From: Burkholderiales bacterium
Lineage (GTDB): Bacteria > Pseudomonadota > Gammaproteobacteria > Burkholderiales > Casimicrobiaceae
NCBI GenBank assembly: GCA_031277215.1
Contig: JAITMR010000008.1
Location: 1-38,864 of the forward strand
Length of the DNA stretch: 38,864 bases
Reading direction: 5' to 3'
Notes under the pieces: generated by a model
Told to the model about the DNA's origin: nothing
Database searches by the model: none
What the model saw: only the letters and a program-made list of their open reading frames with translations
Part shown: in pieces, positions 33,395 to 38,864 of the stretch
How the letters are laid out: every line of letters begins with the position of its first letter
How positions within the stretch are numbered: position 1 is the first letter of the stretch
Position numbers and translations under genes: made by a program

Positions 33395-35059
33395 ATGGCT
33401 CAATACGTTTACACCATGAACCGTGTCGGAAAGACTGTACCGCCGAAACGGCAGATTCTGAAAGACATCTCGCTCTCCTTTTTCCCGGGCGCCAAGATCG
33501 GCGTACTGGGTCTCAATGGCGCCGGAAAATCCACGCTGTTGAAAATCATGGCCGGACTCGACAAGGAGATTGACGGCGAAGCCGTCCCGATGCCGGGTTT
33601 GAGTATCGGCTATCTTCCGCAGGAACCGCAACTCGATCCACAGCAAACCGTCCGTCAAGCCGTGGAAGAAGGCATCGGCGGTGTGCTGGCGGCACAAAAA
33701 CGGCTGGACGAAGTGTACGCCGAATACGCCGAATCGGACGCCGATTTCGACGCCCTCGCCGCCGAACAAGCCGAGTTGGAGGCGATTATTGCTGCTGGCA
33801 GCGGTGACAGCACCGAAGCGCAATTGGAAATTGCGGCGGATGCCCTGCGTCTACCGCCTTGGGACGCCGCCATCGCGCAGTTGTCCGGCGGTGAAAAACG
33901 CCGCGTGGCGCTGTGTCGTTTGCTCTTGTCGAAGCCCGACATGTTGTTGCTCGATGAGCCGACCAACCATCTCGACGCTGAATCGGTCGAATGGCTTGAA
34001 CAATTTCTTTATCGTTTTCCCGGAACCGTCATCGCCATCACCCATGACCGTTACTTCCTCGACAATGCCGCCGAATGGATTCTCGAACTTGATCGCGGCT
34101 ACGGCATTCCGTGGAAAGGCAATTACAGCAGTTGGCTTGACCAAAAAGAAAAACGACTGGAACAGGAACAAAAAGCCGAAGATGCCCGCACCCGTGCGAT
34201 GAAAAAAGAACTGGAATGGGTGCGGCAAAATCCGAAAGGCCGTCAAGCCAAAAGCAAAGCACGCTTGACACGCTTTGAGGAATTGTCCGATTACGAACAC
34301 CAAAAACGCAACGAGACCAACGAAATTTTCATCCCGGTGGCCGAGCGATTGGGGAAAGAAGTCATCGAGTTCACCCATGTGACGAAGAGTTTTGGTGACC
34401 GCGTTTTAATGGATGACCTCAGTTTCAAAGTCCCGCCCGGCGCCATCGTGGGCGTGATCGGTCCGAACGGCGCCGGTAAATCCACTTTGTTTAAACTCAT
34501 CACAGGAAAAGAACACCCCGACAGCGGCGCTGTCACCCTTGGCCACACCGTCACGCTGTCCAGCGTCGATCAGACACGCGAAGCGCTGGAAGGCGACAAG
34601 ACTGTCTGGGAAGATGTCTCCGGCGGATTGGATTTGCTCACTGTCGGAAAATTCGTTTTGCCGAGCCGCGCTTATTTGGGGCGCTTCAATTTCAAGGGCA
34701 ACGATCAGCAAAAATTGGTGAAGAATCTCTCCGGCGGCGAACGTGGCCGTCTGCATCTGGCCAAAATGCTGGCTCATGGCGGCAATGTGTTATTGCTGGA
34801 CGAACCTTCCAACGATCTCGACGTTGAAACCTTGCGTGCGCTCGAAGACGCTCTGCTCGAATTTGCCGGTTCGGTGATGGTCATCAGCCATGATCGCTGG
34901 TTCCTCGACCGCATTTGCACCCACATCCTCGCCGCTGAAGGCGACAGTCAGTGGGTCTTCTTCGATGGCAATTACCATGAATACGAGGCCGACAAAATCA
35001 AACGCCTCGGTGAAGAAGGCGCACGACCCAAGCGGTTGCGATACAAGGGGTTGAAGTAG
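33395..35059 (+). CDS. ettA: energy-dependent translational throttle protein EttA (ABC-F)
   Basis: 554 aa from the ATG at 33395 (MAQYVYTMNRVGKTVPPKRQ), which matches EttA N-termini; the frame is open to 33350 without support. Two ATP-binding cassettes are present: Walker A GLNGAGKST and GPNGAGKST, signatures LSGGEKRRVAL and LSGGERGRLHL, and Walker B LLLDEPTNHLD and LLLDEPSNDLD. The linker between them (residues about 240-310, KEKRLEQEQKAEDARTRAMK then ELEWVRQNPKGRQAKSKARL) is the P-site tRNA-interaction motif. There is no transmembrane region. EttA binds the ribosomal E site and gates entry into elongation according to the ATP/ADP level. Length is typical for EttA. Confidence 0.95.
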   Translation: MAQYVYTMNRVGKTVPPKRQILKDISLSFFPGAKIGVLGLNGAGKSTLLKIMAGLDKEIDGEAVPMPGLSIGYLPQEPQLDPQQTVRQAVEEGIGGVLAAQKRLDEVYAEYAESDADFDALAAEQAELEAIIAAGSGDSTEAQLEIAADALRLPPWDAAIAQLSGGEKRRVALCRLLLSKPDMLLLDEPTNHLDAESVEWLEQFLYRFPGTVIAITHDRYFLDNAAEWILELDRGYGIPWKGNYSSWLDQKEKRLEQEQKAEDARTRAMKKELEWVRQNPKGRQAKSKARLTRFEELSDYEHQKRNETNEIFIPVAERLGKEVIEFTHVTKSFGDRVLMDDLSFKVPPGAIVGVIGPNGAGKSTLFKLITGKEHPDSGAVTLGHTVTLSSVDQTREALEGDKTVWEDVSGGLDLLTVGKFVLPSRAYLGRFNFKGNDQQKLVKNLSGGERGRLHLAKMLAHGGNVLLLDEPSNDLDVETLRALEDALLEFAGSVMVISHDRWFLDRICTHILAAEGDSQWVFFDGNYHEYEADKIKRLGEEGARPKRLRYKGLK

Positions 35060-35401
35060 ATCAGGAATCAAGGATCAGCTTGGCTCACGCGAAGACGCGA
35101 AGAAGAATGACTCTCTCGCAAATGATCCCATCTCCTTCCTTGAAGGGGAGACAAACCCCCGTCGGCTCCGCCGACCCCCTCTTTTCAAAGGGGGCTTCGA
35201 GTTCATCGCAGCTTCTTGTGAAAAATTTTTATGGAAGCGCTGAATAAACCATTCCGTCATTCTGCGCGTAGCGCAGGATGACGGTGCATCGTGACCTTTT
35301 CCAATAGGGTCGTGAATTCGCACACCGCGCCAATTTGGTTCACCCTCTCTCCCACAAGGAAGAGAGGAGTGATTCCTGATTCCTGGCCTCTAATCCCTGA
35401 A
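35060..35401. repeat. repeat-rich space between convergent ettA and the TPR gene
   Basis: 342 nt without a gene. It contains GTCGGCTCCGCCGAC (about 35161-35175), a near-perfect palindrome CGTCATTCTGCGC-GTA-GCGCAGGATGACG (35255-35283), CCCTCTCTCCCACAAGGAAG (about 35343-35362) and a CTGGCCTCTAATCCCTGAAT tail (35383-35402) very similar to the sequence beside the mucD stop (about 7219-7254). Several small dispersed repeats have accumulated here. Confidence 0.65.
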
Positions 35402-36262
35402 TCACTTCCCTGCGCTTTTTTCTTTCTCCGGCGCAGGTTCGTCGAAATTGATGTCACAGGTTCCGCCGCCGCCGCTGAAAACGTCATCGTCGTCCTTGTC
35501 GCTACCGCCAAATCCCGGTGGTGCTCCGCAGCCGCCTATTAAAAAATCATCTTCTTTGGCAGTGTCTTTTTCGCTCTTGTCAGCGTCTTTTCCGTCCTTG
35601 GCAACATCGGCCTCCTTCGGAAGCGCCGCCGCTTGAGGTGCCTGAACTGTCGGAGCAAGCAGCGTTTGAATCGCATCGGTGCGCGTCAGCAATGCTTTGC
35701 TGTCTCCGCTGTTTTTGGTAAGCGCCGCTGCCCGTCGATAATGCTCGATGGCCTGTTGCAGATACAAATCGGCCAAATTGGCGTGTGCGATTCCGTAATC
35801 GGGCACAGCGGCTAACGCCAGCTCCAACTCGCGACGCGCCAAATCGTACTCCCCTTTTTTAGCATACAAGGTCGCCAGGTTGTTGCGCGGTTCCGGCAAT
35901 TCGGGGAAATCGGCAATCAGCGCCTGCAATTCTCGCTTTGCCTCATCGTCGCGCCCCAGTTCGGTCAGAACGAGCGTTTTCAGGAACCGCGCCTGCGGTT
36001 CGCGTGGACGCTCCTTGTTCATCGCCTCGGCGGTCGCTAACGCTTCCTGCCATTTCGCCGTATCGATTTGCGCACGCAGGGTTTTCATTTGCGCTTCATA
36101 CCGCGCCCGAGCTTCTGCCGACAATCCAGCCGGAACCGAGGGCGATGACGGCACCGCTTCAGCGCTCGGCACAGCAGTCGACGGTTGCCCGAAAGCCGCC
36201 ATCGGACAAGCCAACCAGGCAACAAAAGCAAAGCAGGAAAGAGAGAAGGTGCATCGTTTCAT
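35402..36262 (-). CDS. exported tetratricopeptide repeat protein with cysteine-containing tail
   Basis: 286 aa. A signal peptide (residues 1-25, ending AAFG) precedes a Pro/Ser-rich linker. Residues about 50-185 are TPR units: WQEALATAEAMNKERPREPQ, TLVLTELGRDDEAKRELQAL, NNLATLYAKKGEYDLARREL and HANLADLYLQQAIEHYRRAA. The C-terminal 60 residues are very charged (KDGKDADKSEKDTAKEDDF) and then glycine-rich with two cysteines (IGGCGAPPGFGG, GGGGTCDINFD). TPR proteins of this kind are periplasmic scaffolds; the function is unknown. The start at 36262 has only a weak ribosome site. The gene is divergent from prfB. Confidence 0.82.
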   Translation of the reverse strand: MKRCTFSLSCFAFVAWLACPMAAFGQPSTAVPSAEAVPSSPSVPAGLSAEARARYEAQMKTLRAQIDTAKWQEALATAEAMNKERPREPQARFLKTLVLTELGRDDEAKRELQALIADFPELPEPRNNLATLYAKKGEYDLARRELELALAAVPDYGIAHANLADLYLQQAIEHYRRAAALTKNSGDSKALLTRTDAIQTLLAPTVQAPQAAALPKEADVAKDGKDADKSEKDTAKEDDFLIGGCGAPPGFGGSDKDDDDVFSGGGGTCDINFDEPAPEKEKSAGK

Positions 36263-36378
36263 ACAAACCCCATCAGAGCGAAAACCACCATACCGGAGCC
36301 TGCATATCAGCGCCAGAACATGCGGCTATCTATAAGAGTATAATCCGGTTTTCCCCTTTTAGCGTATAGCAGCACATC

Positions 36379-37483
36379 ATGGAAGCCGAACAACTCAATC
36401 TGATCGACAACACGCTGTCCGACATTGCCGAGCGCAGCGCCGCGCTACGGAGGTATCTTTGACTACGATGTCAAAGCTGCCCGTTTAAAAGTTGTTGACG
36501 AAGCGATGCAGGATCCGGCGATCTGGAACGACCCCCAGAAAGCGCAAGAGCTGGGTCGAGAAAAAAAACTGCTGGAAAACGTCGTTGATGCGCTGACCCG
36601 CCTTACCCGTGACATCGAAGAAAGCACCGAGCTTTTCGCATTGGCGCGCGAAGAAAACGACGCCGGCATGCTGCAATCGGTACAAACCGACGTTGCAACG
36701 CTGGAAAAAACAGTCGGCGATCTGGAATTCCGCCGGATGTTCTCGAACCCGCTCGACCCCAACAACTGTTTCATCGACATCCAGGCCGGAAGCGGTGGAA
36801 CCGAAGCGCAAGATTGGGCGTCAATGCTGTTTCGCATGTACCTGCGTTATTGCGAACGGCGCGGTTACAAGACCGAAATTCTCGAAGAATCGCCCGGCGA
36901 CGTTGCCGGTATCAAGGGCGCGTCCATCAAAGTGACCGGCGATTACGCCTACGGTTACTTGCGCACTGAAATTGGCGTGCACCGGCTGGTGCGCAAAAGC
37001 CCGTTTGATTCAAACGCACGACGGCACACCTCGTTTTCCAGCGTTTTTGTTTATCCTGAAGTTGACGATTCCATCGAAGTTGAAATCAATCCGGCGGACT
37101 TGCGCATCGACACCTTCCGCGCTTCCGGCGCTGGCGGTCAACACGTCAACAAAACCGATTCCGCCGTGCGCATCACGCACGAGCCAACCGGCATCGTCGT
37201 CGTCTGTCAGAACGACCGTTCGCAACATCGCAACCGCGCCGAAGCGATGGCCATGCTCAAAGCGCGTCTGTACGAATTGGAATTGCGCAAGCGGCAGGCC
37301 GAGCAACAAAAACTCGAAGACGCCAAAACCGACATTGGTTGGGGGCATCAAATCCGCTCTTATGTTCTCGACCAATCGCGCATCAAGGATTTGCGCACCA
37401 GCTACGAAGTTGGCAATACCCAAGCCGTACTCGATGGCGATCTTGACGACTTTATCGCCGAGAGTCTGAAACAGGGTGTTTGA
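36379..37483 (+). CDS. prfB: peptide chain release factor 2, with programmed +1 frameshift
   Basis: 367 aa after frameshifting; reads UGA and UAA stop codons and releases the finished peptide. The first reading frame (36379-36462) ends after 27 codons at TGA (36460-36462). Decoding shifts +1 at CTT-TGA-C and continues with GAC (36461) as [10 protein letters not shown]. The frameshift signal is CGGAGG-TAT-CTT-TGA-C, with the Shine-Dalgarno-like GGAGG three bases before CTT, as in E. coli. The second part holds the tripeptide anticodon region [14 protein letters not shown] and the catalytic GGQ loop in [20 protein letters not shown]. The shift is autoregulatory: low RF2 slows reading of the UGA. 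It is followed by lysS after 30 nt. Confidence 0.97.
36449..36463 (+). promoter_or_regulatory. RF2 programmed frameshift site
   Basis: GGAGG (36449-36453), TAT, CTT and TGAC: a Shine-Dalgarno-like element just ahead of a slippery CTT codon followed by an in-frame TGA. It forces a +1 shift and controls RF2 amount. Confidence 0.97.
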
Positions 37484-37513
37484 ACCTGAAAACCATCTCT
37501 TTTCTGAACAATC

Positions 37514-38864
37514 ATGACCGATTCCGAACGCCCCACTGCTCCTTCTGTTGAAATCGAGCAAGACGAAAACCAGATCATTGCCGAGCGTCGGCGCAAACTC
37601 GCCGCTCTGCGTGAGCAAGGCATCGCTTTCCCGAACGATTTTTCACGTGACGCGCTGGCCGCCGATTTGCACACGCAGTACGACGCGCTCGATCACGACG
37701 CACTGGAACAAAAAGGCGTCTCGTGCAGCGTCGCAGGACGAATGATGTTGAAGCGGGTGATGGGCAAAGCCAGTTTTGCGACACTGCAAGACATGTCGGG
37801 TCGGATTCAACTTTTCATTTCCAACGACAACGTCGGCGCCGACGTGCATGAAGCATTCAAACACTGGGATCTTGGCGACATCATCGGCGCACAAGGCATC
37901 CTGTTCAAAACGAAAACCGGAGAATTGTCCGTCAAAGTCAAAACATTGCGGTTGTTGTCAAAGTCGCTTCGCCCGCTGCCGGAGAAATATCATGGCTTGA
38001 CCGATCAGGAACAGAAATACCGCCAGCGTTACGTCGATCTCATCATGAACCCGGCGTCACGCGATGTGTTCATTAAACGCTCGAACATCCTGCAAGCAGT
38101 GCGCGAATTTTTCGTCGCACGCGATTACCTCGAAGTCGAAACGCCGATGATGCACCCCATCCCCGGCGGCGCGGCGGCACGTCCCTTCAAGACACATCAC
38201 AACGCGCTCGATATGGATTTGTATCTGCGTATTGCGCCCGAACTGTATCTGAAGCGCTTGACCGTCGGCGGACTGGAGCGCGTGTTTGAAATCAATCGCA
38301 GCTTTCGCAATGAAGGCATTTCGACGCGCCACAACCCGGAATTCACGATGATCGAATTCTACGAAGCGTACCGCGATTACCGCTACCTGATGGATCTCAC
38401 CGAAACATTGTTCCGTGAAGTCGCGCAGAAAGTACTGGGCGCCACAACAATCACCTACCAAGGCGATACCATTGATTTGTCTTTGCCGTTCGCACGGATG
38501 ACGATGCCTGAAGCCATTCATCACTACCATCCGCAACACACAAAAGAAGCATTGTCCGACCCTGATTATTTGAGACGTGTTTTGAAAACACTCGCCGTTG
38601 ACGTGTTGCCGACCGACGGTTTGGGTGTTTTGCAATTGAAACTGTTTGAAGCCACCACCGAAGAAAAACTTGTGCAACCGACGTTCATTTACGCGCACCC
38701 CACCGATGTCTCCCCCCTGGCACGCGCCAATGACGCCAACCCGAGCATCACCGACCGCTTTGAACTTTTCATCACCTGCCGTGAAATGGCCAACGGCTTC
38801 TCCGAATTGAACGATCCGGAAGATCAGGCCGCACGTTTTCAGGCGCAAGTTGCCGCACGCAGTG
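37514..38864 (+). CDS. lysS: lysyl-tRNA synthetase, class II (cut by the window end)
   Basis: The first 450 residues or so of about 500; the C-terminus lies beyond the window. It charges tRNA-Lys. The OB-fold anticodon-binding domain has [20 protein letters not shown] and [10 protein letters not shown]. The class II catalytic core follows: motif 1 region [40 protein letters not shown], and motif 2 [14 protein letters not shown] followed by MIEFYEAY. The last bases read [19 protein letters not shown], just before motif 3. The start ATG at 37514 has no strong ribosome site and follows prfB by 30 nt; prfB-lysS is a common operon. Confidence 0.96.
   Translation, partial: MTDSERPTAPSVEIEQDENQIIAERRRKLAALREQGIAFPNDFSRDALAADLHTQYDALDHDALEQKGVSCSVAGRMMLKRVMGKASFATLQDMSGRIQLFISNDNVGADVHEAFKHWDLGDIIGAQGILFKTKTGELSVKVKTLRLLSKSLRPLPEKYHGLTDQEQKYRQRYVDLIMNPASRDVFIKRSNILQAVREFFVARDYLEVETPMMHPIPGGAAARPFKTHHNALDMDLYLRIAPELYLKRLTVGGLERVFEINRSFRNEGISTRHNPEFTMIEFYEAYRDYRYLMDLTETLFREVAQKVLGATTITYQGDTIDLSLPFARMTMPEAIHHYHPQHTKEALSDPDYLRRVLKTLAVDVLPTDGLGVLQLKLFEATTEEKLVQPTFIYAHPTDVSPLARANDANPSITDRFELFITCREMANGFSELNDPEDQAARFQAQVAARS

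Noticed and set aside
36460-36462. In-frame TGA in prfB as a pseudogene or selenocysteine codon
   Set aside because: The surrounding sequence is the textbook RF2 +1 frameshift signal and the downstream frame is intact.

Overview
The window looks like a chromosomal segment of a betaproteobacterium, possibly from the Rhodocyclales/Nitrosomonadales side; this is inferred from gene content and order only. Pointers are an EF-P with arginine at position 32 (the rhamnosylated type), neighbouring map-glnD and prfB-lysS pairs, a DUF3149 microprotein, an RpoE/MucD pair, TamA/TamB, an IPTL-CTERM surface protein and a moderately high GC content. Most of it is housekeeping DNA on both strands with short intergenic spaces full of small palindromic repeats. 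No phage, transposase, CRISPR array or rRNA is visible.

Layout. 1-1500: a minus-strand ST7-like TPR gene preceded by decayed gene remnants (a RhuM-like pseudogene and an unidentified fragment). 1600-5200 (+): efp, an RluF-type pseudouridine synthase whose N-terminal linker contains palindromic repeat DNA, and a DeaD/CsdA RNA helicase. 5360-7020: divergent LpxL/HtrB-type acyltransferase (-) and Sfp-type phosphopantetheinyl transferase (+). 7250-9530 (-): rpoE followed directly by a MucD-type periplasmic protease, without the rseA/rseB genes usually found between them. 10060-16020: an esterase (+), then two large secreted minus-strand proteins: a predicted seven-bladed propeller with near-identical tandem Ig-like repeats and an IPTL-type C-terminal sorting signal, and a two-barrel glycosidase-like protein. 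This is the most accessory-looking part. 16320-18100 (+): an FNR-like dyad, a DUF3149 microprotein, tyrB behind a hairpin that covers its ribosome binding site, tRNA-Gly(GCC) and a strong terminator. 18180-19450 (-): an octaheme cytochrome c of the hydroxylamine oxidoreductase type. 20065-25866 (-): tamA-tamB. 25912-26778 (-): a lone gspC-like gene. 27060-30450 (+): map-glnD. 30630-33160 (-): an EptA-type phosphoethanolamine transferase and a pirin. 33395-35059 (+): ettA. 35402-36262 (-): a TPR protein. 36379-38864 (+): prfB with its programmed +1 frameshift, then lysS cut off by the window end.

How the genes relate. Several loci serve the envelope: an acyltransferase and a phosphoethanolamine transferase for lipid A, TamA/TamB for outer-membrane assembly and lipid transport, RpoE/MucD for envelope stress, GspC for secretion, and the large exported proteins. 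Another group serves translation: EF-P, a 23S pseudouridine synthase, DeaD, EttA, RF2, LysRS, Map and tRNA-Gly. The octaheme cytochrome and the FNR-like site suggest respiration that responds to oxygen or nitrogen oxides. I see no complete unknown multigene system. The best leads are the 10-16 kb exported-protein island, the octaheme cytochrome, the RpoE locus without its usual anti-sigma genes and the tyrB leader.
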